Source: Holophagales bacterium (GTDB lineage: Bacteria; Acidobacteriota; Thermoanaerobaculia; Multivoradales; Multivoraceae). Taken from it: 33,710 nt of DNA. Of the stretch, positions 1 to 9,136 are shown in pieces; within the stretch, counting starts at the first letter, position 1, and each line of letters opens with the position of its first letter. The position numbers and the translations under genes are program-made. The DNA is taken from NCBI GenBank assembly GCA_009837885.1, contig VXSP01000043.1, positions 165,998 through 199,707 on the forward strand, written 5' to 3'. The notes beneath the pieces are model-generated. The model did not search any database. It was not told where the DNA came from and saw nothing but the letters and a program-made list of their open reading frames with translations.

Positions 1-61
1 CGAATCCCGTCTCCCTCTTGCTGACGCCGTGACACCGCCGGCTCCAGGCGAGTGTCGGTGC

Positions 62-208
62 GCCGGCCTTCTGGCCGGCCGCTCGCAGTAGGGTCTGCTC
101 GTGGTCGGTAGAGAGTGGCATCCCGGCAATGCCGTAGCTCTGGGTGCGCGGGTCTTCCGACCCGCCGCCGCCGAAGGCGGCCAGGGGACGCGCCGGCCGT
201 AGGCCGGC
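62..208. repeat. Cluster of four short hairpins in non-coding DNA
   Basis: The first 216 bases hold no gene I can support. Four perfect inverted repeats with tiny loops lie here: 62-79 (GCCGGCC, loop TTCT), 148-165 (GCGGGTC, loop TTCC), 168-180 (CCGCC, loop GAA) and 192-208 (GCCGGCC, loop GTA). The last lies just downstream of the minus-strand RidA stop codon and could act as a transcription end for it, but there is no T-run. The first and fourth share the same stem, which suggests a dispersed intergenic repeat family. No protein frame here has recognisable content. Confidence 0.6.
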
Positions 209-216
209 ACAATTGC

Positions 217-687
217 CTACTCCGCGGCCACCACCGCCGTAGCCTCCACTTCGACCAACAACGCCGGGAACACGAGTCCCGTGACCCCCACCCAGGTAGC
301 CGCACGCGGCGGGTCGAGTTGCAGCACCTTGGCTTGGGCCCGGCCGACGGTCTGCACCTTTTCCGGGTCGATGTCCTTGATGAAGACGGTCGTCTTGACG
401 ATGTCCTCGGCGCTGGCCCCGGCCTGCTCCACGCGCTTGACGAGGTTGGAGAAGGCGATCTCCGCCTGCTCGGCGAGAGTGGCCGCGGGCGCGTCCGCGC
501 CGTCGGCCATGCCGACCTGGCCGGAGATGCGGATGGTGGTGACGCCGTTGGCGGTCGTCCTGGCGATGTGGGAGAAGCCCTGCTGCGAGCCGAGGAATTC
601 CGTCTTCAATTCTTCTGCCTCCGCGCTACCGGTCGCTAGCAGGAGCAGGCCGAGGGAGAAGGCGATGGGCTGTAGTTGGCTCTTCAT
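217..687 (-). CDS. RidA/YjgF-family protein with signal peptide
   Basis: This 156-residue protein starts with a signal peptide (about residues 1-24, hydrophobic core FSLGLLLLATGSAEA), followed by a RidA/YjgF/YER057c/UK114 domain of usual size. Family features include the ISGQVGMADG stretch, the V(K)TTVFIKDI segment and the C-terminal VEVEATAVV strand. Family members form trimers; RidA itself hydrolyses reactive enamine/imine intermediates, and other subgroups act on different amides or imines. A secreted form suggests a periplasmic role, and the substrate cannot be told. The catalytic Arg of RidA (usually near PPR) may be the Arg in LDPPRAATWV. An AGGAG sits 7 bases before the ATG at 687. It is divergent from the ThuA-like gene, with 107 bp between the starts. 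Confidence 0.85.
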   Translation of the reverse strand: MKSQLQPIAFSLGLLLLATGSAEAEELKTEFLGSQQGFSHIARTTANGVTTIRISGQVGMADGADAPAATLAEQAEIAFSNLVKRVEQAGASAEDIVKTTVFIKDIDPEKVQTVGRAQAKVLQLDPPRAATWVGVTGLVFPALLVEVEATAVVAAE

Positions 688-794
688 TTCGGGCTCCTGG
701 AGTCGTGCCGGCTTTGGTCAGTTTTGGAAGTAGCGGTCGAGTGTAGGCGTGCGTACGATAGCGCGCTGGTACGCTGCCGCCGGAGGTTCGGCTC

Positions 795-1823
795 ATGAAG
801 CGTGGTCTTTCGGTTCCCAGCCTGGTGGCGCTGTCCGCCTCGGTCATCATGTTCCTGCCTGCACCCGGACAGGGCAGCGAGGCCCAGTGGGTCACCTACC
901 CGGGCGGCGCCGGTCCCGGCGCCGGCCACAAGGTCGTCCTGATCGCCGGCGACGAGGAGTACCGCTCCGAGGAAGCGATGCCGATGCTGGGCAAGCTGCT
1001 CTCGGTTCGGCATGGGTTCGAGTGCACGGTCCTGTTCTCGATCGACCCCGAGACCGGGGCGATCGATCCTGAGGAGCAGACGAACATTCCGGGTCTCGAA
1101 GCGCTCGCCGACGCCGACCTGATGGTGATCGCCACCCGGTTCAGGGAGCTGCCCGACGAGCAGATGAAGCACATCGTCGACTACGTCGAATCGGGGCGGC
1201 CGATCGTGGGGCTTCGCACCGCGACCCACGCCTTCTCCTACCAGCGCAATCCGGACAGCCCGTACGCGCACTGGCACTTCCGCAGCGAGTCCTGGCCGGG
1301 CGGTTTCGGCCAGCAGGTGCTGGGCGACACCTGGATCAACCATCACGGCCGTCACGGTCAGGAAAGCACGCGCGGCGTCGTCGCTCCGGGCGCGGCCGGC
1401 CATCCGATTCTCCGCGGCGTCGACGACGTCTGGGGCCCGACCGACGTCTACGGCCTCAGGAACCTGGGAGATGACGCGAACGTGCTGCTTCTAGGCGCCG
1501 TCCTCGCCGGCATGTCATCAGACGATCCGCCAGTCGAAGGGCCGAAGAACGACCCGATGGTTCCGATCGCCTGGACTCGTTCCTACACCGGCGCCGGCGG
1601 CATGGCGGCGCGCGTCTTCACGACGACGATGGGCGCTTCCACGGACTTCGAGAGCGAGGGACTCCGCCGCCTGCTCGTGAACGCCGTGTACTGGGGTCTC
1701 GGCATGGAGGACCGGATTCCGGAGCGGAGCGACGCCCGGGTCGTGGGCGCCTACGACCCGACGATGTACGGCTTCGGCAGCCACGCCGCCGGCGTCATGC
1801 CGTCGGTCCACGCGCTGCCGTAG
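795..1823 (+). CDS. ThuA-like domain protein, secreted
   Basis: This 342-residue protein has a signal peptide (about residues 1-28, ending near GQGSEA) and a ThuA-like fold, related to class I glutamine amidotransferases. Supporting segments are KVVLIAGDEEYRSEE near residue 48, LADADLMVIATRFRELPDEQ near 105, GRPIVGLRTATHAF near 135, and GDTWINHHGRHGQESTRG followed by HPILRGV near 180-205. ThuA proteins were named for a trehalose-utilisation locus. Most secreted relatives have no proven reaction and often sit beside sugar or glycoside genes, which is not the case here. The ATG at 795 follows GGAGG at 782-786. The aminotransferase begins 31 bp downstream on the same strand, so the two are probably co-transcribed. 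The function is not determined by context. Confidence 0.82.
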   Translation: MKRGLSVPSLVALSASVIMFLPAPGQGSEAQWVTYPGGAGPGAGHKVVLIAGDEEYRSEEAMPMLGKLLSVRHGFECTVLFSIDPETGAIDPEEQTNIPGLEALADADLMVIATRFRELPDEQMKHIVDYVESGRPIVGLRTATHAFSYQRNPDSPYAHWHFRSESWPGGFGQQVLGDTWINHHGRHGQESTRGVVAPGAAGHPILRGVDDVWGPTDVYGLRNLGDDANVLLLGAVLAGMSSDDPPVEGPKNDPMVPIAWTRSYTGAGGMAARVFTTTMGASTDFESEGLRRLLVNAVYWGLGMEDRIPERSDARVVGAYDPTMYGFGSHAAGVMPSVHALP

Positions 1824-1854
1824 CGCGCAACCGATCCGACGAGGTACAAGCACG

Positions 1855-2997
1855 ATGGAGATGGAGACCTTCGATCTGGAGCGGCAGCAGTCGCTTTGGG
1901 AGCATCGCGTCGACATCAACCTGAGCGAGAGCGGCGTCGAGCCGCTGACGCTGGCTGGGCTCGCGGCGCTGGGGCTCGATCTGGACGCACTGCACTCGGT
2001 GCCGCTCGAGTACATCCAGTCGAACGGCACGCCGGAGCTGCGCTCGCAACTCGCCGGGCACTACGCGGGGGCGACGATCGAGAATCTGCTGGTGACGACC
2101 GGCTCGGCCGAGGCGAACTACGTGGCCGTGCAGGTCCTGGTCGGTCGGGCCGACGAAGTGGTCGCGATCGTGCCGAACTACCTGCAGGTGGGTCTGGCGG
2201 CCCGTGGTCTCGGGGCGGTGGTGCGAGACATACCCCTCCTCCCCGGCGCCGACGAGTCGACCTGGTCGCTCGACTGGGACGCGTTCGAGGACGCGGTCGG
2301 CGAGCGGACGAAGCTGATCTACCTGAGCCATCCGAACAACCCGACCGGCCACGTGTTCACGCCGTCGGAACTCGACCGAATCGCGGCCGCCGCGGAACGG
2401 GTCGGTGCCTGGGTGCTTTCGGACGAGGTCTACCGCGGCGCCGTCCACGACCTTCTGCCCGGGGAGGAGACTCCCGGCATGTGGGGGCGGGGCGAGCGCG
2501 TCGTCGCGGTTTCGAGCCTGTCCAAGGCCTACGGTCTGCCGGGCGCCCGCCTGGGCTGGATGGTCGGTCCGCCCGAGTTCGTCGAGCGCTGCTGGTCGAG
2601 GCGGGACTTCACGACGATCGCCCCCGCGGCGCTCTCCGACCCGATCGCCCGCTTCGCTACCGAGCCGTCGAACCAGGAACGGCTGTTCGAGCGCGCGCGG
2701 CGGATGATGCGAACGAACCGGGCAACCTTCCGCGACTGGACCGGTCGGCAGAACGGCGTACTCACCTACCGCGAGCCGCGGGCCGGCGCCTACGGCTTCG
2801 TGCCGCTGCTGGAGAACGGCCGTCCGGCGGACTGCGCCGCCTTCGCCGAGCGGCTCCGGCGGAACCGCAGCGTCCTGCTGGTCGCGGGCCGCTGGGCCGG
2901 CATGCCGGGCTACCTGCGCTTCGGTCTGGGTGTCGAGCCCGGGGCCTTCGCGGAGGGCCTGCACCGCGTCGAACTGGAGCTTCGCGACGCAGGCTAG
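1855..2997 (+). CDS. PLP-dependent aminotransferase, class I/II (fold type I)
   Basis: This 380-residue protein has the full set of fold-type-I aminotransferase marks: GSAEANYVA (cofactor phosphate contact) near residue 83, LSHPNNPTGHVF near 158, SDEVYRG near 188 (Asp that pairs with the PLP pyridine nitrogen), and SSLSKAYGLPGARLGW near 222, where Lys about 224 should form the Schiff base. A conserved Arg near the C-terminus (YLRFGLG) probably binds the substrate carboxylate. It resembles the group that includes capreomycidine synthase and aspartate/alanine-type aminotransferases; I cannot assign a substrate. Two in-frame ATGs (1855, 1861) are possible. It sits between the ThuA-like gene and a CitE-like lyase gene that begins 9 bp after its stop, indicating one operon. 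Confidence 0.88.
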   Translation: MEMETFDLERQQSLWEHRVDINLSESGVEPLTLAGLAALGLDLDALHSVPLEYIQSNGTPELRSQLAGHYAGATIENLLVTTGSAEANYVAVQVLVGRADEVVAIVPNYLQVGLAARGLGAVVRDIPLLPGADESTWSLDWDAFEDAVGERTKLIYLSHPNNPTGHVFTPSELDRIAAAAERVGAWVLSDEVYRGAVHDLLPGEETPGMWGRGERVVAVSSLSKAYGLPGARLGWMVGPPEFVERCWSRRDFTTIAPAALSDPIARFATEPSNQERLFERARRMMRTNRATFRDWTGRQNGVLTYREPRAGAYGFVPLLENGRPADCAAFAERLRRNRSVLLVAGRWAGMPGYLRFGLGVEPGAFAEGLHRVELELRDAG

Positions 2998-3006
2998 AGT
3001 CACTTC

Positions 3007-3906
3007 GTGAGCAGCACACGGCTTCGGCGCGCCGTCCACTTCGTTCCGGGCGGCAACGAGCGCATGCTGGCCAAGTCGCTGGGTCTCGAGGCTGACACGC
3101 TGATCCTCGATCTCGAGGACGCGGTGACGCCGGATCGCAAGCAGGAGGTTCGCCGCGAAGTAGCCGGCTGGCTCGAGGCGACGGACTTCGGCGGCAAGGA
3201 GCGGGCCGTACGGATCAACGACCTGATGACGCCCTGGGGCCGGGAGGACGTCGAGGTCACGATGGAGCACCCGCCCGACGCCTACGTCGTGCCCAAGGTC
3301 AGCGGCGTCGACGACGTGCTGCGGGTCGATCGGCTGGTCGCCCAGCTTGAGATGGCCCACGGCCACGACCTGGGCGGCATCGCGCTGATCCTGATCGCCA
3401 CCGAGACGGCCGGCGGAGCCTTGAACCTCGCCCACCTGACCGCCACCAACCGCGTCTCGGCGCTGACCTGGGGCGCCGAGGACCTTTCCGTCTCGATCGG
3501 AGCGAGCCGGCGCCGGGACGAGCGAGGCGAGTACCTGGACGTCTTCCGTTACTGCCGGTCGATGACCCTGCTGGCCGCCCGTGCCGGCGGCGCCCAGCCG
3601 ATCGACAGCGTGTTCACCGACATCGGCGACCTGGACGCCCTGCGACTCGACTGCCAGCGAGCGGCCTGGATGGGCTTCGAGGGCAAGATGACGATCCACC
3701 CGAACCAGATCCCGATCGTCAACGACGTGTTCACGCCAAGTGCCGAGGAAGTCGCCTCCGCCGCTGCCCTGGTTGCCGCTTTCGAAGAGAACCAGGCCCA
3801 AGGCCGCATGGCCTTCCGGTACGAAGGCCAGATGGTCGACGCCCCTCACCTGCACCGCGCGGAGCGGCTGCTAGACCGCGCCCGCCAGGCCGGCGTGATC
3901 GAGTAG
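3007..3906 (+). CDS. CoA ester lyase, CitE/HpcH-HpaI family
   Basis: This 299-residue protein belongs to the CitE-like group (citrate lyase beta, malyl-CoA, citramalyl-CoA and beta-methylmalyl-CoA lyases). Family hallmarks are the N-terminal HFVPGGNERMLAKS, DTLILDLEDAVTPDRK near residue 30 (metal-site and substrate residues), AVRIND near 67, VPKVSG near 92, IATETAGG near 138 with the catalytic/metal Glu, LTWGAEDLS near 158, and GKMTIHPNQI near 225. The usual reaction is Mg-dependent C-C cleavage or condensation of a 3-hydroxy-acyl-CoA. The free-standing form without citF/citD nearby argues against classical citrate lyase. The start is GTG, 9 bp after the aminotransferase stop. The pairing suggests an oxo- or amino-acid catabolic branch, but the substrate is unknown. 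Confidence 0.88.
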   Translation: MSSTRLRRAVHFVPGGNERMLAKSLGLEADTLILDLEDAVTPDRKQEVRREVAGWLEATDFGGKERAVRINDLMTPWGREDVEVTMEHPPDAYVVPKVSGVDDVLRVDRLVAQLEMAHGHDLGGIALILIATETAGGALNLAHLTATNRVSALTWGAEDLSVSIGASRRRDERGEYLDVFRYCRSMTLLAARAGGAQPIDSVFTDIGDLDALRLDCQRAAWMGFEGKMTIHPNQIPIVNDVFTPSAEEVASAAALVAAFEENQAQGRMAFRYEGQMVDAPHLHRAERLLDRARQAGVIE

Positions 3907-3923
3907 GCCGCGGCGCGGGGGCA

Positions 3924-6900
3924 CTACCGCGGCTGGCAGCCTTCCGCGAAAGCCGTACCGTCAGTGACGGCCCCTGCCGGCATGCCCGGCTCGTTTCGGT
4001 ACTCCCTGGTCGTCCCGGTAACGGTATCGGTCGCACGGATCGCGTAGCCCAGATCGGTGGTGGAGGCTGCGTACACCCAGACTTGTCCGTTCACGGAACA
4101 GCCGTCGAGCACCTTGACGAGAATCTCCCAGTTGTTCGCGTCGAAGAAGGAAAACAGCCCCGAGTTGTCGGTGCCGGCGGGCACCACGAGCCCGGTGCCG
4201 CCCGTGCCGTCGGAGCGCCACCAGTCGACGGTGACCGAGTAGCGCGAGTCCTGAAGGCAACGTGTGTGCAGGCCTGCAACGCACGTTCCTGCCGGCGCGG
4301 CGGCCTCCACCAGGAACGTCAGCGTGGCCGTCGACTCGTCGCTGCCGTTGCTCGTCCACAAGGTCACCTGGTAGAAGCCCGGCTCCGACCAGGCATGCGG
4401 CTGGACCCGGCCCTGTTTCACCCGGCCGTCGCCGAAGTGCCATTGCCGGAACCGGACGGAACCGGTGCTCACGTCCTCGAAACGGACCGATACTCCGGTG
4501 AGTGCATGACAGAGGCTCTCGTCGCACTCGGCGTCCACCGAGATCGCAGCCTGAGGCGGGGGCCCGCCTGTGCCACCTCCGCCCGTGCCATCGCCGCCCG
4601 TGTCTCCGCCGCCCGTGCCACCTCCGCCCGTGCCTCCGCCACCCGTGTCACCGGCGTCGTCGTCTTCGTCCCCGGGAGGCGGTCCAACCGCGCCACCGCC
4701 GCCGTCGTTGTCGCGAATCGCCAGGGTCGTCTGACCTCTGCCGGAGACCCGCGGCGGCATCGAGCCGAAGCGCAGTACGACGGCCTCGCCGTCGTCGTCC
4801 GCCACATCGTCCGTGGCAGTGAACGTGAACTCCCGTACCGTCTGACCGCTGCCGAAAGCGACGCTCTCCGGCACCCCCGTGTAGTCGTGCTCTGCGATTC
4901 CACCCACGGGAGTGGTAACCAGCGGGATCGTCACCGGACGCTCCGGGTCCGCGCTCAGCCGCACCGTCACCGGCACGCTCTCGCCCTCCACCGCCTCGTA
5001 TGTCGACGCCCCGAACGAAACGCCGACCTGGGGTTCGTCGTCGTCGAGAATCGTCCCCGTCGCCGTCAGCTCCGGTCCGCCGCCGAGCAGTGACGCCCCG
5101 CTCGCGTTGCTGAGCGTCAGCGTGAAGGTCTCCGACTCCGCTTCGTCCACCGCGTCATCGGTGACCGGTACCCGGATCGTCTGCGCGGTCGTCGACAGCG
5201 CGGGGAAGCGCAGGGTGCCGGACATCGCCTGGTAGTCCGATCCGGCACCAGCCCCCGCGGGCCCGGAATCGTCCGCGGTCCTGTAGTCGACCGTCACCTC
5301 GTCGCTGCTCGCGGCGCTCAACTCGACTTGAAACACCACCGCCAGGTCCGCCGCGGGAGCGCCTTCCGAGACCTCCGCGTCCGCGACGGACAGCGTCGAC
5401 ACGTCTTTCTCGACGATCGTCACCGTCACCGCGCCAGCCGTTACCGAGTTGTAGTCGCCGCCGCTCACTTCGTGGCGGATGGAAACCGGATCGTCCGCAA
5501 CCGCGTCGGCGTCGTCCGCTGCTCTTACCGTCACCGTCCGGGACGAGTCCCAGTCGTCAGCCGTGAAGCCCAGCACGGGCGGCGACACCGACACGTCCGA
5601 AGTCGCCGGGTCGAGCCTGAGCAGCACCTGCACATCGGCCGTCGGTTCCGACTCCAGGACCACCGAGTAACTTCTCTCGTCGGCCTCCGGAACCGGCAGC
5701 GCCGACTCCGAGATCGTCACGTCGCGCTCTTCCTCATCGACGATCTCGATCGTCTGCATGGCCACCGTCAGGTTCCGGAACCGCGCGGTGACCTCAATCG
5801 TTTCGTCGTCGTCGTCGATGTCGTCGTCCAGCAGCGTCAGAGTCGTCTCGGCCGCGGTCGAACCGGCCGTCAGGACGATCTGGTCCAGATCGGCCTGGTA
5901 GTCGATTCCCCTGGTCGCGGTGCCACCGAACTCCAGGTCGACCGTCTCGTCGACCGGCAGCGCGACTCCGCCCGTCTGCACCGCGATCGTCACGCTTCCC
6001 GACTCCTCGAGCGCGCTCGAGACGTCGAAGGTCACCGTCAGCGCCGAGACGGCTACCGCCTGCGTGGGCACCTCCGACAAGGTCGTCCCGTCCGCCGCGC
6101 AGACGCCGGAAGACGCGCACGCTTGGTCAGGCGCCAGACTGAGGGTGACCGGGCCGGAGCCGTCGGGTGTCAGGACGACGACATAGGCGTTGGCCCGCGC
6201 GCCCGCTTCCAGATGCGGGCTCACGCTCGCGACCGTGCCGCCTTCGACGCTCAGCGATGGGCTCGAGGCGCTCAGGTCCACGACGGGCCGGCTGAAGGCC
6301 GCGACCACCTGCGGCGCGTCCGTGGGGCCGCCGTGGATGAGCGAGGTGTGTTCGCTGGCCGGGAACTCGGCTGTGAGCGCGGGGGGCTGCGGCGCCAGAG
6401 CTTCCGCCGGGGCCACCGCCGCGTTGATCTGGCGGTCGCGCGGGTCCGCGGGCGGTTCCGTCAAACGGATGCCCAGCTTCTCCTGCCCGGTGGCGGGATC
6501 GACCAGGGTGACCACTTCATCGTCCGGAATCTCGTACTCTTCGTCACTGGCCCGGCCCCAGCTCACCAGCCAGTCACCGTTGTCGAGCGCGTCCACGTTG
6601 CCGGTGATGTTGCCGAGGTGGTCTCGCTCGCCGCGCAGGGAGTGATCGCGCACGAAGACGGCCTCGTGGTTCGTGAGATCCAGCGCGTACTCCACCGCGC
6701 GGCTGAAGTCGTACCCCTCGCGGCCCAGTTGCTCGAACGTCCATGGATCGATCGCGCACTCGACGCCGTTGTCGAAGAGGAAGACGTTGCCGTTGGGCAG
6801 GAGGCGCGCCATGTGCTGGCCGCAGAATTCGCCCTCCGGATCGTTGATGAAGTCGAGCGGCCGCGGGCCGATAGAGCGTGCCTCCCATTCCGCGTCGCTC

Positions 6901-8942
6901 AGGTTGCTGCGGCCCATCCGCCAGATGACGTCTCCCTGCGTCGCGCCGGCGCTGACGTCGATTCCCAGCACCTTCGAGCAACCCCGAAGCGAGGCGGCGA
7001 GCGTGTCTCCGACCAGGTTGATCCCGTTGATGTGCGCATAGCCTCCATGGGCAGTCCTCATCCTTGGGTCGGTGTCGAGGGTCACGGGGAAGCGGTGCGA
7101 AACGCAGTCCTCCACGGCGACGTTGCCCCAGGAGTTCCAGTTGAAGACGGCTGCTCCCCCCGGCGTGACGATCTGGATTGCCGAGTCCAGGACTTCGACG
7201 GAGGAGACATCCGTCCCGTCGGGGTAGGGAAGATCGATGCCGCTGAAGTCTCGAGTCGCCGGTTCCCAGGCCATCAGCAGGTAGTTGCCGTCCGCAAGAA
7301 CCTGGAAGTCGTGAAAGTTGACGGTCTCAAGCGGCGCCACGGTCTTCACACCGTCCTGGACGACTTCGAAGTCCTCGTTCAGGATGGTGTAGGTTCGCTC
7401 CTGCTTGAGCCCGTAGCGGTACGCGCCACTGGCGCCGACGCGGTGGAACCGGACGACGGCGAACTCTCCGACTCCCGGGAAAGCGCGGCGCTCGCGCGGC
7501 ACGCCGTGACGGTCCAGGAGCATCAGGTAACCCAGGCGCGTGAACAGGATCAGATCCTCGAAGGGGTCGGTGTCCGGGAACGTGTGCGTCTCGACTCCGA
7601 AGAATGTGTCCGCCAGGCAACGCACGACGTAGGTCGTGGCGGCGCCGCTCGGGTTGGTGACGCGGATCTCCACGTCGCTGTCCTGGGACACCTGCACCGC
7701 AACCGTGGATGGCGCGCGGACGGCCTGCACGCCCGCCACCGCCACGCGGACATCTGCCGGCGCTGATACGGTCAGGGTCATCGTGTCGGTCGCACTGCAC
7801 CCGATGCCGTAGTGGAGGATCTGCGGGTCGAAGGCGGGGTACAGGCCCCGTCCGGTGTTCGCCAGGGAGTCCCCGGTCTCGGCCGTCAGGGCCGTCAGCA
7901 GAGGCCCCATGACCACGTTGGGCGCCACCTCGCTGACGGTCCAGCCCGCGCCGTGCTCGTCCGCGTAGGTAGCCGACACCCGCAGAAATGCGTTCGTGTC
8001 CGCCGCTGCCGGCGTGTAGCTCGCCGAGTCCGCGTCGGAGATTTCCGCCCAGGAGTTGCGGCCCGTGGACCGCTCCCACTTCCAGACTTCCGTGCCGGCG
8101 GTCGCGCCGTCCGGGTCGATCAGCGTCGCGGTCAGCGCCACGTCCAGCGAGGGCCGGGTCGATGACAGCGACAACTCGCCCTTCTCGTTCACGTCGGCGA
8201 CGGTGACGGTCACCGTCGAGGTCTCCGTCACGGCTGTGCCTGCTCTGCCGAACAGGGTCAGTTCGTAGTCGTTCCTCGCGTCGGCGTCGACGGGCGCCTC
8301 GAAGTCGGGCGGCTCGGAGAAGATCCGCGGAGCGACCGGGTCGAGGGCGAATCGGAGCGCGCCGGGCGGCTCGTCGATGCTGAAGAGGTCCGCGTCGGTC
8401 CCGCCGAGGACCCACTCGATGCCGCCCCGGTCCTCCTCCGAGGACGCGCTGAAGCTGGTTACGCGACCCCAGCCGTTCTCCATGAAGGTGACGCTCGTTG
8501 CGCCGTCGATCGCCGTGAGCTCGATGACGTTCAGGAGCACGACTTCCAGGTCCGCCGTGTCGGTGTCGGTTCCGTCGCTCACCTGCACCGTCACTTCGTA
8601 GGTGCGGTCCTCGTCGGCGTCGTCCGGCATCTCGTAGTCCTTCGCCGCCGCGAATGACAGGGTGCCGGCCTCGCTCAGCGTGAAGCTGGCCGCGTCCGGC
8701 CCCCCGGCCGGGTCGGCCGGGATCGACCAGATCAGATCGCCCTGCGGGGTATGGTCGTCCGTCGCGGTCAGCTCGGCGACCGAAGTCGTTCCTTCGTCAA
8801 CGCTGATCGGCCCCGTCGTGGTGATCTCCGGTGGAGCATTCGTCTGCGCGGCGAGGCGTGCCGTTCCTGCCAGACCAAGGAGGAGGAAGCTGGACAACCG
8901 TCTGGCGCTGGCGAGTGGCGCACCTTTCGATTTCGAGGGCAA
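3924..8942 (-). CDS. Giant secreted multidomain protein with arylsulfotransferase-like propeller
   Basis: This protein has 1672 residues. The signal peptide (about 1-33) ends near ARLAAQ. Domains follow in order: two cadherin-like modules (about 36-255), an Ig-like segment (256-343), a cadherin-like beta-sandwich (344-445), an arylsulfotransferase-like (Arylsulfotran_2 type) beta-propeller (about 446-830), four Calx-beta modules (about 960-1065, 1070-1175, 1178-1303, 1305-1412), a Gly/Thr-rich linker (1415-1462), a PKD domain (1464-1545) and a C-terminal beta domain (1550-1670) of a kind I remember as common in Acidobacteriota secreted proteins. Propeller marks are AHINGINLVGD near 636, VIWRMG near 670 and FCGQHMARLLPNGNVFLFDNG near 707-727. 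Where related sequences usually read SxRH, this one reads SLRG, so a proposed catalytic His may be missing and activity is doubtful. The start is TTG with no clear ribosome-binding site. Surface adhesion or glycan binding is an alternative role. Confidence 0.82.
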   Translation of the reverse strand: MPSKSKGAPLASARRLSSFLLLGLAGTARLAAQTNAPPEITTTGPISVDEGTTSVAELTATDDHTPQGDLIWSIPADPAGGPDAASFTLSEAGTLSFAAAKDYEMPDDADEDRTYEVTVQVSDGTDTDTADLEVVLLNVIELTAIDGATSVTFMENGWGRVTSFSASSEEDRGGIEWVLGGTDADLFSIDEPPGALRFALDPVAPRIFSEPPDFEAPVDADARNDYELTLFGRAGTAVTETSTVTVTVADVNEKGELSLSSTRPSLDVALTATLIDPDGATAGTEVWKWERSTGRNSWAEISDADSASYTPAAADTNAFLRVSATYADEHGAGWTVSEVAPNVVMGPLLTALTAETGDSLANTGRGLYPAFDPQILHYGIGCSATDTMTLTVSAPADVRVAVAGVQAVRAPSTVAVQVSQDSDVEIRVTNPSGAATTYVVRCLADTFFGVETHTFPDTDPFEDLILFTRLGYLMLLDRHGVPRERRAFPGVGEFAVVRFHRVGASGAYRYGLKQERTYTILNEDFEVVQDGVKTVAPLETVNFHDFQVLADGNYLLMAWEPATRDFSGIDLPYPDGTDVSSVEVLDSAIQIVTPGGAAVFNWNSWGNVAVEDCVSHRFPVTLDTDPRMRTAHGGYAHINGINLVGDTLAASLRGCSKVLGIDVSAGATQGDVIWRMGRSNLSDAEWEARSIGPRPLDFINDPEGEFCGQHMARLLPNGNVFLFDNGVECAIDPWTFEQLGREGYDFSRAVEYALDLTNHEAVFVRDHSLRGERDHLGNITGNVDALDNGDWLVSWGRASDEEYEIPDDEVVTLVDPATGQEKLGIRLTEPPADPRDRQINAAVAPAEALAPQPPALTAEFPASEHTSLIHGGPTDAPQVVAAFSRPVVDLSASSPSLSVEGGTVASVSPHLEAGARANAYVVVLTPDGSGPVTLSLAPDQACASSGVCAADGTTLSEVPTQAVAVSALTVTFDVSSALEESGSVTIAVQTGGVALPVDETVDLEFGGTATRGIDYQADLDQIVLTAGSTAAETTLTLLDDDIDDDDETIEVTARFRNLTVAMQTIEIVDEEERDVTISESALPVPEADERSYSVVLESEPTADVQVLLRLDPATSDVSVSPPVLGFTADDWDSSRTVTVRAADDADAVADDPVSIRHEVSGGDYNSVTAGAVTVTIVEKDVSTLSVADAEVSEGAPAADLAVVFQVELSAASSDEVTVDYRTADDSGPAGAGAGSDYQAMSGTLRFPALSTTAQTIRVPVTDDAVDEAESETFTLTLSNASGASLLGGGPELTATGTILDDDEPQVGVSFGASTYEAVEGESVPVTVRLSADPERPVTIPLVTTPVGGIAEHDYTGVPESVAFGSGQTVREFTFTATDDVADDDGEAVVLRFGSMPPRVSGRGQTTLAIRDNDGGGGAVGPPPGDEDDDAGDTGGGGTGGGGTGGGDTGGDGTGGGGTGGPPPQAAISVDAECDESLCHALTGVSVRFEDVSTGSVRFRQWHFGDGRVKQGRVQPHAWSEPGFYQVTLWTSNGSDESTATLTFLVEAAAPAGTCVAGLHTRCLQDSRYSVTVDWWRSDGTGGTGLVVPAGTDNSGLFSFFDANNWEILVKVLDGCSVNGQVWVYAASTTDLGYAIRATDTVTGTTREYRNEPGMPAGAVTDGTAFAEGCQPR
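4570..4659 (-). repeat. 15-bp tandem repeat encoding a Gly-Gly-Thr linker
   Basis: About six consecutive 15-bp units (starts at 4570, 4585, 4600, 4615, 4630 and a diverged 4645) encode a flexible GGGTG-type linker between the last Calx-beta module and the PKD domain of the large secreted protein. The period is a multiple of three, so copy-number change would alter linker length without a frameshift. Confidence 0.85.
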
Positions 8943-8950
8943 CCGCCGTT

Positions 8951-8979
8951 AGTTAGCTGGGCCGTTGGTCGCTTGTCAA
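8951..8979 (-). promoter_or_regulatory. Candidate sigma70-type promoter for the giant secreted protein
   Basis: On the minus strand a perfect TTGACA (plus positions 8974-8979) is followed after 17 bp by CTAACT (8951-8956). The -10 match is weak. Transcription would begin near 8944, two or three bases before the TTG start codon at 8942, so the message would be nearly leaderless. The rest of 8943-9136 holds no gene I can see. Confidence 0.4.
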
Positions 8980-9136
8980 GGTGACTCACACGCTCCTGGA
9001 AACGCATGTGCGTACTAAAATTGGTATGCAAGAGTCCGACGCTAACGAAAGGGACCTATGGTTCGTTTGAGAATGGACAGAATTGGCACGTACTGGTCTG
9101 CAATGTTCCCGCGTGGGGAGTCGAATGCCGGCAGGT

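Noticed and set aside
1795..3855. 686-codon open frame on the minus strand opposite the aminotransferase and CitE-like genes
   Set aside because: It is the antisense shadow of two clearly homologous plus-strand genes; its translation is rich in Arg, His, Asp and Gln with no domain pattern.
5328..7766. 812-codon open frame on the plus strand inside the giant secreted protein
   Set aside because: The minus-strand frame has recognisable Calx-beta and propeller motifs; this frame is a low-complexity Arg-rich shadow caused by high GC.
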